64,000 bases of DNA from the NCBI GenBank assembly GCA_037976565.1, contig CP137673.1, positions 6,269,522-6,333,521 on the forward strand, read 5' to 3'. Every line of letters begins with the position of its first letter. The stretch's first letter is position 1. Shown in pieces: positions 37,584 through 45,515 of this stretch. The DNA is from Mesocentrotus franciscanus. Its lineage: Eukaryota > Echinodermata > Echinoidea > Camarodonta > Strongylocentrotidae. Made by a program: the position numbers and the translations under genes. The notes under the pieces were generated by a model. The model searched no databases and had not been told where the DNA came from. It saw nothing but the letters and a program-made list of their open reading frames with translations.

Positions 37584-40500
37584 TCACCACGCTTATTATT
37601 CTCTTACATTCAGGCAAGCATATCACTCCAGCGTCCTCAGCGTGCCGACAATTGTGGACGCCAATGCCACGGTGTACGCAGTCGAGGATTGACGATTCGC
37701 TGCCGTAGCACCGGGTGTCGTCCATGTGGATAGGGCCGAGACCCTGGCCGAAACGAGCGTTGGTGGTAGCAGCGAAAACTTCCTGGAAGCCGAGTTGACG
37801 ACAGACGATCTAAAGATGTATTGATAAACGGCGGAGTTGTGACGTAAGTTCATATAAATGTTCAAACTTTATTATATTGATAGATTGTTTGAAAGATAAG
37901 AAAGATGAGAGTGTTTAATTGAACTGGGATAAATTTACCTTACTGATACCTAATATCGTATTGCATTAATTTGAGTTTTGACGAAAAATGTCCATACTTT
38001 TTTGTTAGTATCGTATATGTATACTACCAATCCCATTGAATTTCTTCTTCTTCTTCTTTTTCTTCTTCTTTTTCTTCTTCTTTTTCTTCCTCTTCTTCTT
38101 CTTTGTTTTTGTGTAATACCAGATGGACAAAACTAAAATTGCTAGAGTTGCTATATGTGAGTATCGCCTGTTGTAGGAAGAATTAAAAACAAAACAAAAC
38201 AACGAAACAAGAAGTGGAAGAAGAGGTAGATAAAACTAAAACACAAGATTGCAAAAATTAAAATATGAATACAATACAAAACCTTCCCCCAAAAAAAAGA
38301 GGAAAATTGTAAAGGGTATCAAACAAACCGGAGAAGAGATAAGAAGGGAAGACATAACCAGAAAAAAACCCGAGGATGACCACTTTCTCCAAATTAGATT
38401 AACTCGATCACAGCTACTTTCGAAAATATCAACCTAAGGCTTGAGCGTCATCTATTGAAATTGTCGAACATGAAAATGAAGCACTACGTAATTCAAGCAA
38501 GATATTGCCCTTGAATTGATTTTTCGAAAGTCGTTGCAGTTGAATTCAGTACAAACCCGAGCATCGGTAGTGTCCCAGCTATCATCACAGATCGTTCCCC
38601 AAGCATTATTGAGATAGACTTCTACCCTCCCCTGAAATGGACTATTCCCTCCCACCAGCCGAACGGGTGTGGCTAGATCTGGCGGAAGCGTCGTCACTAG
38701 GTTAGGCAGCATCGTCGTCACCATCGACACTATTGAAAAAGAAAATGACGATAAAAGCGTATGCTAGTTTGAATCCAGGGCGGATCCAGGGGGCTTGGGG
38801 CGCACGCCCCCCCCCCCTTTTTTTACCTTCCAAAAGAAAATTAAAAATAAAATATTCACATAAATGTACAGTTTACTCATTCTAAAATGCCTCAGAATGA
38901 ACCATATAGCATCTTAAAGGTAAAGACCAGTTTTGGAAACGCCCTCTCTCAAAAAAAATGAAATGGAAGCTCTCATTACCAATCATGTGAAAGAATATGT
39001 TTTGACTAATACGTGATGATAAAAAATTTGCCGGGAAACCGCCTACTAATTGATATATTTGGTAAATTATTATATCTATTGGGACCAAATAGATATCGCG
39101 CACGTGTCGCATAGTCCCATATACATCTTTCTGTGTACAGTGCTTGTAACTTGAGACTGAGCCAAATTTCTTATCATTTTGATGATTCCAGAACCTTGCA
39201 GTACATATCAATACTTATATGCTAGATGATCAACCTTTTCTGATCGATTCCACAAGGTTTCTTTCACAATGCAATCGCATGACCAGAACTGGTCTTTATC
39301 TTTAAGGTTCATAATTTTCCGGGACCCTTAAATGGGCCCCGGACCCCACACCGTAAAGGCTTCGCGCTCGCAATTTCGTACATTCCACGCCCCCCCCCCA
39401 ACCCCCTTTGGAAAATCTTGGGTCCGCCCCTGGAATCATTCGGATTATCAATTTGTTCTCATGTCAGACTGAAGGCATGCTTAGTATGATGACCATTCGT
39501 GACTGATACTAGATTATGACATATAAAAAACTTTTGTGTGCATGATAAAAAAAAATTTAAAAATTCACATTTGCAAATTTCCGATAATGGTAACGTTAAC
39601 GACTACAAAAATGGTCATCAACATTTAAAATTTGCCGACGAAGGAAAAAGGGTCATTAAGATTTATGCGATTAGTCAACTAAGCTCCTAAAATCGCCAAA
39701 TCCCGGACAGAAATTTGTCCTATACACCCCCCACACACACACACACACACACACACCCTGCTCTCTCTCTCTCTCTCTCTCTCTATCTCTAGCCAGTAGC
39801 AAAACCCTTAGCAATGGTTTTCAGATTCTTGCATTCTTACCCGGGGATGATGGGTAACAGACCACACCCGGGTCAGCGAGGTGTTGGCAGTCCCCCTCGG
39901 AGAACTGCCCCACCGGGCAATCCTCGAGATGGCTCTCACTCCCTGTGCACTGGTAGTTCGTGGACATGATCCGTCCCATGCTCGAGCCGAAGCGGGCCGT
40001 ACGCGACACCGAAGTCGCGTTGGTGTAGCCGAGGTGTTGGCAGACGACCGATCCGTCACCGATGTCCCAGTACGCGCCGCACAACGACATCCAGTCCGAG
40101 GAGTTCGATCGCATTTCAACCCGACCTTCGTTTGGCGCGCTCCCGTTGACCAATCGAAGTTCGTAAGATTCTTAAGAATGTTAAAAAAATGAACCGAAGC
40201 AAAATTATGATTGAATCCAATTTAGTTTGGATGAATTCGGACGAAGATCTTACATTCAAAATTGAACGCCCTGAAAAAGGTATATAATAAATCTATTCTA
40301 GAAGAAGACGAAGAAGAGGAGGAAGAAAAAGAAGAAGAACTAACTGGATATGGAGAATACTTATATTCACAAAATTACAAAAATTCCTTTGATTCCGATC
40401 AAAGTGATAAACGAGGAGAAAGCAGGAGCCTATCATCATGAAAGTTAGCATATGCATTTCAAAGTAGGCCAGGAAAAAAAGTCAATTCAGAATTTCAGAT

Positions 40501-40947
40501 TGAGAATCACATATGATATTATACATTAGCGTAGCATTGGGGAGGGCTGGGGCCCGTAACCTCCCTAGGAGGGAGATGAAGGAAATACTACAAAGTAAGA
40601 TGACAAGGTCTCATACCTACTTGGAGGCCTTGTTTACATTTTTTAAATCGTAATCCCCACCCCCCTCCCCCTTCCCCCCTCCCCATCATTGGATGGGCCC
40701 TTGTTACGCAACGGCCTGTACCAACTTGGAAGCGCATTCAAACATCGGCTTCCCATTTAAAAAAAAATAACAGCGGATACTAATATATTTTTTACATCTA
40801 AGTTCGATAGTTTAAGTCATGAAAACATTAAATTTTAGAAAAATACGTACCTTGGCACTTCACTGTCACTAATCCATTTAGACAAAAGAACAATAACAGC
40901 AGAGACGACCGAATAGGTAAAGTTGGTGTAATTCTGTCGGGCGCCAT
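23682..40947 (-). CDS. Type I membrane receptor: signal peptide, 7 SRCR, 1 CCP/Sushi, TM, cytoplasmic tail (12 exons)
   Basis: Exons, 5' to 3': 40947-40851, 40170-39841, 38729-38557, 37809-37608, 36616-36299, 30730-30413, 29759-29448, 28235-27912, 26648-26343, 25380-25201, 24509-24404, 23937-23682. They sum to 2922 nt: 973 residues and a TAG stop, with no internal stop and every phase matching. Layout: signal peptide about 1-31; SRCR1 34-142; SRCR2 about 160-267; SRCR3 268-374; SRCR4 374-480; SRCR5 480-584; SRCR6 584-692; SRCR7 692-794; CCP 794-854; TM about 862-888; tail 889-973. The checked SRCR domains have six cysteines (group A spacing). There are about nine N-glycosylation sequons. SRCR/CCP ectodomains bind microbial or self ligands in known relatives, and sea urchin members are expressed in coelomocytes; an immune surface-receptor role is inferred. 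The ATG has a strong context (AAAATGG) and sits eight bases past a plausible 3' splice site, so the 5' UTR may be split. Confidence 0.92.
24404..24509 (-). CDS. SRCR receptor exon 11: transmembrane helix
   Basis: 106 nt, phase 1 to phase 2. A basic start (GKRGSNR) is followed by about 26 hydrophobic residues ([20 protein letters not shown] and LIFVVM), then R. The phase change to 2 at a gtaagt donor (24403) is matched by the next exon. Confidence 0.9.
24657..24691. repeat. (AT)n microsatellite in intron 10
   Basis: Perfect AT dinucleotide run of about 34 bp. Confidence 0.9.
25201..25380 (-). CDS. SRCR receptor exon 10: CCP/Sushi domain
   Basis: 180 nt, phase 1 to phase 1. A single complement-control-protein module with four cysteines (residues 797, 825, 836, 849), the conserved Trp before the last Cys (RWVGPTLTC) and an opening [11 protein letters not shown] modules are common partners of SRCR domains in echinoid receptors and form the membrane-proximal stalk here. 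Confidence 0.9.
25456..25755 (+). mobile_element. LINE 3' end (C-terminal reverse-transcriptase ORF fragment and tail)
   Basis: On the plus strand 25456-25575 encodes 39 residues and a stop. They contain [13 protein letters not shown] and [15 protein letters not shown], the closing motif of CR1/L2-like LINE reverse-transcriptase ORFs. A 3' UTR follows with 'aagcgcatagagaatt' and an ATT repeat tail at about 25735-25750. It is a 5'-truncated insertion in intron 9 of the SRCR gene, in opposite orientation to it. Confidence 0.8.
26343..26648 (-). CDS. SRCR receptor exon 9: SRCR domain 7
   Basis: 306 nt, phase 1 to phase 1. [51 protein letters not shown] and AGVICTGQG. The donor gtaggg is chosen over gtaaac six bases on because only the former gives the phase-1 join to the CCP exon. 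Confidence 0.92.
26937..27075. repeat. (TTA)n trinucleotide array in intron 8
   Basis: About 140 bp, mainly ATT units with CAT interruptions. Confidence 0.9.
27646..27875. repeat. (CTA)n trinucleotide array in intron 8
   Basis: About 230 bp of CTA/ACT units with rare TTC interruptions, ending about 36 nt from the splice donor of exon 8. Confidence 0.92.
27912..28235 (-). CDS. SRCR receptor exon 8: SRCR domain 6
   Basis: 324 nt, phase 1 to phase 1. [59 protein letters not shown] and AGVVCSAP before gtaagac. A long (CTA)n array begins about 36 nt into the following intron. Confidence 0.93.
28244..28430. repeat. AT-rich low-complexity tract with SINE-tail-like end
   Basis: An AAT/ATA tract is followed by 'gatttatatagcgcatttt', like the 3' end of the tRNA SINEs; the head is missing. 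Confidence 0.35.
29448..29759 (-). CDS. SRCR receptor exon 7: SRCR domain 5
   Basis: 312 nt, phase 1 to phase 1, acceptor ccaaatctcag, donor gtaagga. [52 protein letters not shown] and AGVICSLPG. The first codon is completed by the last base of exon 6. Confidence 0.93.
30124..30300. mobile_element. Short MITE, TIR GCAACTAYTTTCGAAAAATC
   Basis: The left end gCAACTACTTTCGAAAAATC is mirrored at the right end as gCAACTATTTTTGGAAATC. It lies in intron 6. A sibling lies at 38408-38540. Confidence 0.55.
30413..30730 (-). CDS. SRCR receptor exon 6: SRCR domain 4
   Basis: 318 nt, phase 1 to phase 1. [55 protein letters not shown] and AGVVCAPK. The reading frame runs on past the exon; the donor is placed at gtgggt because it alone restores phase 1. 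Sequons: NNT and NQT. Confidence 0.92.
30848..31071. mobile_element. Foldback MITE, TIR TTGACTTGTTTAGGACGAGAAG
   Basis: About 224 bp. TTGACTTGTTTACGACGAGAAG at the left is mirrored at the right by TTGACTTGTTTAGGACGAGAAG. Internal GACGAG and AAGTCGACTTG motifs also repeat. Non-coding, in intron 5. Confidence 0.65.
31985..32520 (+). repeat. About 190-bp tandem repeat, left block
   Basis: Three head-to-tail units marked by 'cgcctcgccgctacgcgg', 'cgtcattgggtcgaaccccc', 'gttacttgatttaaaaagac' and 'aaaacatcacttacg'. Two more units lie at 35668-35905. Confidence 0.8.
32600..35040 (+). repeat. 115-bp satellite with about 575-bp higher-order repeat
   Basis: About 20 monomers, each carrying a 'gttgcaggtcggggcgggca'-like block and a 'ttttggcgagcgagcgtagc'-like block. 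Marker variants recur at larger spacing: GGCGGGCAGGCAA at 32949 and 33518; GTAGCAGGTCAGTGG at 32992 and 33559; CATTGTTCCATG at 33101 and 33679; GGTTTTTTGTTGCAGG at 33211 and 33793. This indicates a five-monomer higher-order unit. Confidence 0.8.
35365..35620. repeat. Pyrimidine-rich tract
   Basis: Nearly pure C/T for about 250 bp, the strand-inverse composition of 31345-31575. The Phe/Ser- and Lys/Arg-rich frames are artefacts. Confidence 0.85.
36299..36616 (-). CDS. SRCR receptor exon 5: SRCR domain 3
   Basis: 318 nt, phase 1 to phase 1. Begins [16 protein letters not shown] and ends VGIVCSNSG before gtgagtg. It is the most divergent domain: the WGTxCDDxWD block is replaced by [11 protein letters not shown], and MDDVxC by VVKNVNC. 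All six cysteines remain. Confidence 0.92.
36824..36861. repeat. (TAC)n microsatellite in intron 4
   Basis: About 12 ACT/TAC units. Confidence 0.9.
36952..37098. mobile_element. Small foldback MITE
   Basis: The left end CAGGGGGGGTCACAAAG and the inverted right end GCGGTGTTTCACAATAC resemble 22198-22513. Inner CAAATGACA/TGTCATTTG blocks are also inverted. Confidence 0.55.
37320..37592. repeat. (ATC)n/(TTC)n trinucleotide array in intron 4
   Basis: Compound array, purest at 37528-37580. On the transcript this is GAT-rich and begins about 27 nt after the exon 4 donor. Confidence 0.9.
37608..37809 (-). CDS. SRCR receptor exon 4: second half of SRCR domain 2
   Basis: 202 nt, phase 0 to phase 1. 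Begins [12 protein letters not shown] directly after DAR from exon 3, giving the usual DARxVCRQLGF block. Continues [17 protein letters not shown] and ends AGVICLPE. The donor is gtaagag, and the intron beyond carries an ATC (GAT on the transcript) repeat from about 27 nt in. Confidence 0.9.
38040..38106. repeat. (TTC)n array in intron 3
   Basis: TTC/TTTTTC units, about 66 bp. Confidence 0.88.
38408..38540. mobile_element. Short MITE next to the exon 3 donor
   Basis: Left end AGCTACTTTCGAAAATATC and inverted right end GCAACGACTTTCGAAAAATC; sibling of 30124-30300. Its right end is about 17 bp from the exon 3 splice donor. Confidence 0.55.
38557..38729 (-). CDS. SRCR receptor exon 3: spacer plus first half of SRCR domain 2
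   Basis: 173 nt, phase 1 to phase 0. A Thr/Pro/Leu-rich linker of about 24 residues ([20 protein letters not shown]) precedes [27 protein letters not shown] and TTDAR. The donor gtttgt is non-ideal but is the only one that joins in frame to the matching half at 37809. Confidence 0.88.
38776..39432 (+). mobile_element. TIR element CAGGGCGGATCC with 5-bp duplication (intron 2)
   Basis: The left end CAGGGCGGATCCAGGGGG is mirrored at the right end as CAGGGGCGGACCCAAGA. The 5-bp sequence gaatc flanks both sides (38771-38775, 39433-39437). Without the nested MITE at 38918-39301 it is about 270 bp. It is homologous to the fragment at 6418. Non-coding. Confidence 0.75.
38918..39301 (-). mobile_element. 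MITE nested in the 38776 element, TTAA target
   Basis: 384 bp, TIRs AGGTAAAGACCAGTTTTGG / AGATAAAGACCAGTTCTGG, with TTAA at 38914-38917 and 39302-39305. The related element at 6418 shows the unoccupied site with a single TTAA, so the insertion and its duplication can be read directly. Same family as 8939-9336. Confidence 0.88.
39724..39785. repeat. (CA)n(CT)n microsatellite
   Basis: A CA run followed by a CT run, about 60 bp, 55 bp past the exon 2 donor. Confidence 0.9.
39841..40170 (-). CDS. SRCR receptor exon 2: SRCR domain 1
   Basis: 330 nt, phase 1 to phase 1. Starts [10 protein letters not shown] and ends [10 protein letters not shown] before gtaagaatgc. It has six cysteines. It departs from the consensus where WGTVCDD is expected ([10 protein letters not shown]), and WxxLGY replaces QLGF-type usage (CQHLGYTNA). 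Sequons: NGS, NSS and NAT. Confidence 0.93.
40851..40947 (-). CDS. SRCR receptor exon 1: signal peptide
   Basis: 97 nt, 32 codons plus one base. [15 protein letters not shown] is followed by a hydrophobic core [14 protein letters not shown] and KCQ. The donor is gtacgt (40850-40845), phase 1. The sequence cttatatttgcag just before (ending at 40956) looks like a 3' splice site for a 5' UTR intron. The exon lies in no long ORF and was found by looking upstream of SRCR1 for a phase-1 start exon. Confidence 0.88.
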
Positions 40948-40955
40948 TTTGTATT

Positions 40956-41463
40956 CTGCAAATATAAGAAATACATGTGCATGAAGTAGCAGAGGGCGTC
41001 AAAAAATAGTACAAGGTATTTTGATTGCTATATTTGGATGCCAATGCGTTACAAAGTATTATGTATGATAAACATGAGTTAACAACTAAATTCTTGAGAA
41101 CGTGACTTATTAAAGCTTAAATCTAAAGATATTCAACAAAGGTCCTAATTATACCAGTCCATCTTTCATTCTTGAGTAATGAAAGACACCAAAAAAAAAA
41201 TCAAATGTACACGGGGTATGAATAATTCAGTTGTAAATTGCGAAAGGCGGAGTTATTTTTTTCAGTTCAAAGTAGAATATAAAGTGTGTGAGGATATCAT
41301 TTATTCCATTTATTCGTTTATTACGGTCACGGTCGTGATGTTTACGTACATTTTTTGTTTAACCTTCGATTTTAAAATCTGTTTTGCTTCGTTGTTATTT
41401 TTTTAACCATATTTCAACCTCCTTTATCATTGTCGTTGCTCTCATTTCTACTCACTCTATATA
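40956..41463. other. 5' flank of the complete SRCR gene
   Basis: AT-rich upstream DNA. It probably contains a 5' UTR intron and the promoter, but no element can be named. Confidence 0.35.
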
Positions 41464-41471
41464 CATGTAGT

Positions 41472-43961
41472 CAGGCGCGGATCCAGGATTTCTTAGGGGG
41501 GAGGCCCAAATTTGAAATTATGCGAGCCAAATATTGGTACGTAATGGTGACCAGCAGTGGCGTAATGAGCAAAAACGTTTGGGGGGTTTGGTCGGGCAGA
41601 CAAAAAATCCGCATCACCCCACTTTTACATGCAGGCACGTTTTTCAAAGTGTGTGGGGGGAGGCTAAAGTATTTACGATCAGGTAGAGCGTAGCGTAAAT
41701 TGGCATGGGGTCTAAGGGCGTAGCCCCGGCGGGGTTTAGGGCAGAGCCCAGGAAGCTCAGGGGGTATGGGCATTAAATACGGTCAGATGAGCATATTTTG
41801 ATACCTTATTCATGGCACTGGCAGGTCAATAATTGGCGTGGGGTCCAGGGGGCTGAGCCCCCTGAAACTCAGGGATTTGAGGCATTTTATAACGGTCAGA
41901 TAAGCATTCAGGGGCCCGCCTTAGGCCCCCTGGTGGGGTTGAGGGGGCGGATCCCCTGGAAGCTCATAGGTTTTAGGCATTAAATTACCGTCAGATGAGC
42001 ATATAGGGGCCCGCCTAAGGGCCCTAGGTGGGGTCCAGGGGGGAGAGCCCCCGGAAGCTCAGTGGTTTTAGGCATTTAATTACGGTCAGATGAGCATATT
42101 TTGATACCTTATTTGTGACCCTGGCAGGTCACTAACTGGCGTGGGGTCCAGGTGGCGGTTTTAGGGGTTTAAGGGGTTTTAGGCATTAAATAACAGTCAG
42201 ATGAGCATATTTTGATACCTTATTTGTGACACCGGCAGGTCACTAATTGGCGTGTGGTCCAGGAAGCTCAGAGGTTTTAGACATTTTGTAACGGTCAGAT
42301 AAGCATTCAAGGGCCGGCCTTAGGGCCCCTCAAGGGGTCGAGGGGGCGGAGCCCCCGAGAGCTCAGGGGTTTAGGCAATAAATTACAGTCAGATAAGCAT
42401 CCAGGGGCCCGCCTTAAGGCCCTAGGTGGGGTCCAGGGGGCAGAGCCCCCGGAAGCTCAGGGGTTTTAGGCTTTAATTACAGTCAGATGAGCATGTTTTG
42501 ATACCTTATTTGTGACACTGCATGGCAGGTCACTAACTGGCGTGGGGTCCAGGAGGCGGAGCCCCCAGAAGCTCAGGGGTTTTAGGCATTTTATAACGGT
42601 CAGATAAGCATTCAAGGGCCCGCTTAGGGCCCCTGGTGGGTCGAGGGGGTGGAGGCCCCGGAAGCTCAGGGATTTTAGGCATTTAATTACGGTCAGATAA
42701 ACATATTTTGATACCTTATTTGTGACACTAGCAGGACACTAGTTGGCGTGAGGTCCAGGGGGCGGAGCCCCCAGAAGCTTAGGGGTTTTAGGCATTAAAT
42801 TACCGTCAGATTAGCATCCAGGGGTCCACCTTAGGGCCCTAGGTGGGTTCCAGGGGGCAGAGCCACCGGAAGCTCAGGGGTTTTAGGCATATTTTAATTA
42901 CGGTCAGATGAACATATTTTTATACCTTATTTGTGACACTGGCAGGACACTAACTGGCGTGGGGTCCACAGGGCAGAGCCCCCAGAAGCTCAGGGGTTTC
43001 AGGCATTAAATTACCGTCAGATGTGCATCCAGGGGCCCGCCTTAGTCCCCTAGGTGGAATCCAGGGGGCAGAGCCCCGGGAAGCTCAGGGTTTTTTGGCA
43101 TTTAATCACGGTCAGATGAGCATATTTTGATACCTCATTATTTTGTGACACTATTCTTTCTTTCTTTCTATTTCTCTTCGAGGCTCCCGAGCCCCGCCGT
43201 TCCGCGGGTCCTGAAATGTAGGCCTCTAAATAAGCATATTTCTTGCATGATTGTATATTTAGGAATTTGTCATTTTCCAAAAACCGCATTAAAAAAAGTG
43301 TGGAAAAATCTCGGAAAATTATGTCATTTCAGCAATATTTGTAAATCACCGGTATCGAATTAGAAATAAACCACGTTTTAATTATATTGGGAGGGGGGCG
43401 GGGAAGACAAGAGCCTTCCGCCCCCCGATCCAATGCTATGAATTACCCATAATACATGAGCAGAAAGAGATGTTGGCGGGATTAATCGCAACTGATCGCC
43501 ACTTCTTTTCACCCTTTTCTTTTTTTCTTCCTCTTTTTTGTTTCCTTTTAACTCTTCTCTTTCCTTTTCCCTTCCTTCGCTCTTTTTGGCGGGGCGGGGA
43601 GGGGCACGGGCCTTTTGGCCCCCCGATCCACAACTTGTTAGCGGGAAAATTGCAACTGATATCCCCCTCCTTTTCTTTTCTTCTTCCTCTTTTTTCCTTC
43701 CCTTTATCTCCTTTTTCCCTTTTATCTTTCCCTTTTTTCTTTCCCTTTCCTTCCTTCTCTCTTATTTTTTTGATGGGGGAGGGGGGAGGTAACAGCCTGA
43801 GATGCAAGGCCCTTTTTCCCCCGATCTCCTTCTTCCCCCTTTTCTTTTCTTCTTCCTCTTCTTTCTTTCCCTTTCTCTCCTCTTTCCCTTTCCCTTCTTT
43901 TCCTTCTCTCTCTCTTTTTTTGCCGGGGCAAGGCCCGCTCGCCCCCCTGGATCCGCGCCTG
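41472..43961 (+). mobile_element. 2.5-kb non-autonomous hAT-like element with exact 8-bp target duplication
   Basis: Ends CAGGCGCGGATCCAGGATT and, inverted, CAGGCGCGGATCCAGGGGG, flanked on both sides by catgtagt (41464-41471, 43962-43969). CAG...CTG termini plus an 8-bp duplication are the hAT signature. The interior is non-coding: a unique left part (to about 41680), a G-rich tandem array (41680-43140), then pyrimidine-rich segments (43495-43930). No transposase was found, so it would need one in trans. A shorter, inverted relative lies at 55272-56890. Confidence 0.85.
41680..43140 (+). repeat. Tandem array of alternating 95- and 115-bp units
   Basis: Fourteen units marked by GTCAGATGAGCAT variants at 41782, 41895, 41990, 42085, 42196, 42294, 42388, 42482, 42599, 42692, 42805, 42903, 43016 and 43111. 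The spacing mostly alternates between about 95 and about 113. Long and short forms differ by 'ttgataccttatttgtgaca' versus 'ccaggggcccgccttaggg'. Confidence 0.85.
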
Positions 43962-44058
43962 CATGTAGTTGCATTCTGTTTGCTTTTACTCTTTTCTGAA
44001 CTTCGCTATACATCTTCTTACATAATTTTTAGTAAAGCATTGTCGTCGTAATTTGTTA

Positions 44059-44136
44059 GTTAATTATACATATACATATACATATATGTATACATATACA
44101 TATATGTATACATATAATTATGAAACATTTAAACAG

Positions 44137-44177
<41 letters not shown>

Positions 44178-44185
44178 TATATACA
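44059..44185. repeat. (TATACA)n / (AT)n palindromic microsatellite
   Basis: Alternating TATACA/TATGTA units and AT runs; self-complementary. Confidence 0.85.
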
Positions 44186-44189
44186 TATG

Positions 44190-45262
44190 TATACTATAAC
44201 ATGTAATTCATTGATTACGCAATTTATGATTTATGTACGATAGACACCTCTATATGTATATATATGACTAAATCAAATCAAATCAAATCAATTCATATAA
44301 TATAATGAGTCTCCAATGTAGAGAGACTTCAATATGTTCTCTTAGATTGAAACACCGAGTCCTTCAACCGATTTCTTAAACAATTTGAAATCAAATACTA
44401 TTCCCTTTTGTATAATTTTATGTTACCCGTGCCACGTCACACCATGACGCAAACTGTATAGTTGTTTCCTTTGGTTTCTTAAACTCTGAAAGTGGTCGAG
44501 AATTCGAACAGATATTCCGGTGTGCGCATCCGACGGATATCTGCGTATCCGAACCAATGTCGTTTGCTTACTGACCTAATGTGATTGAGATGATCTGCTT
44601 CAACAATGAAAGTTAAATATTTTTGTTTTAACAATACTATTTTAAATGAATTATATTATTTTAACCAGGCGCGATTGTAGAATAATAGTTGGGAGAGGGG
44701 AGGGGGAAGGCTTGGCGGTTCTTGCATTCATGGAGAGGGGGGCTTGAAGACATTTGGAGCGGGTGCCTGCCCTCCCCATAGCCCCCCGTAAGAACCGGTA
44801 TTACCTTGTTGTTATAGCGCGACACGGTAAATTGAAACTATATAATTAGTTGATTCTGATATTGCTGAATTACAAATGGCAAGCGAAGTTTTCTTTTCTA
44901 TAAAGAATTACTAACCTAGAAAATTGATATTTCATGGTTACAACCGAAACACTTACGATGTACATTTTAGCATCTTAGAAAATAATTTTGTCATGATGCC
45001 TATTGTAGTTTTCGAGAAGTATGTATTCATATCAATGTACATGTAGGTCTATGCGAAAAAAAAACTTACCCAAAGTAATGTTCTATTATCTTAATTGCAG
45101 CATTATTTGTATTATAAAAGGGAACAAGTCGCTTAGACATAGAATAACAACATTTGATGAATAATCACAGTATAATTATGTAAATATTGTTCACTCAACA
45201 ATATACATGTATAGACGTGAATGTTTTATCTTGAGAAAATAAATTGGTCAAATTCTGTAAGT
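44190..45262. other. Intergenic, nothing recognised
   Basis: AT-rich with a G-rich patch at 44690-44790 of the kind seen at TIR-element ends; no pair could be made. Confidence 0.35.
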
Positions 45263-45515
45263 CTCGTGATGTACTTAGTGGTCCATTCACTTGGCTTCAA
45301 CCGAGGTTAGGTGTTCGAATCCCTGACTGGCCCTAACGTCCTATAGCAAGTCATTAATCCATATTTGCGACGCCTAATCTATGTGTAAATGGGTATATAC
45401 CTGGTATGCTTAAGCTTTACATAATATTTAGGCCGCTGATATGTAATCAGGGTAACGACAATCAAAGCGCTTTGAACTGTTGAAGCGGGGAAAGACGCTA
45501 AATAAATTGTTTCTG
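45263..45515 (+). mobile_element. tRNA-derived SINE
   Basis: The head has TTAGTGGTCCATT and a B box GTGTTCGAATCCC (45311-45323). The body has 'gtaaatgggtatatacctgg', 'caaagcgctttgaact' and 'gacgctaaataaat', a known style of echinoid tRNA SINE. Confidence 0.75.

Noticed and set aside
43470..44051. 193-codon plus-strand frame rich in Phe/Ser/Pro
   Set aside because: It lies in the pyrimidine-rich part of the hAT-like element; composition alone explains it.
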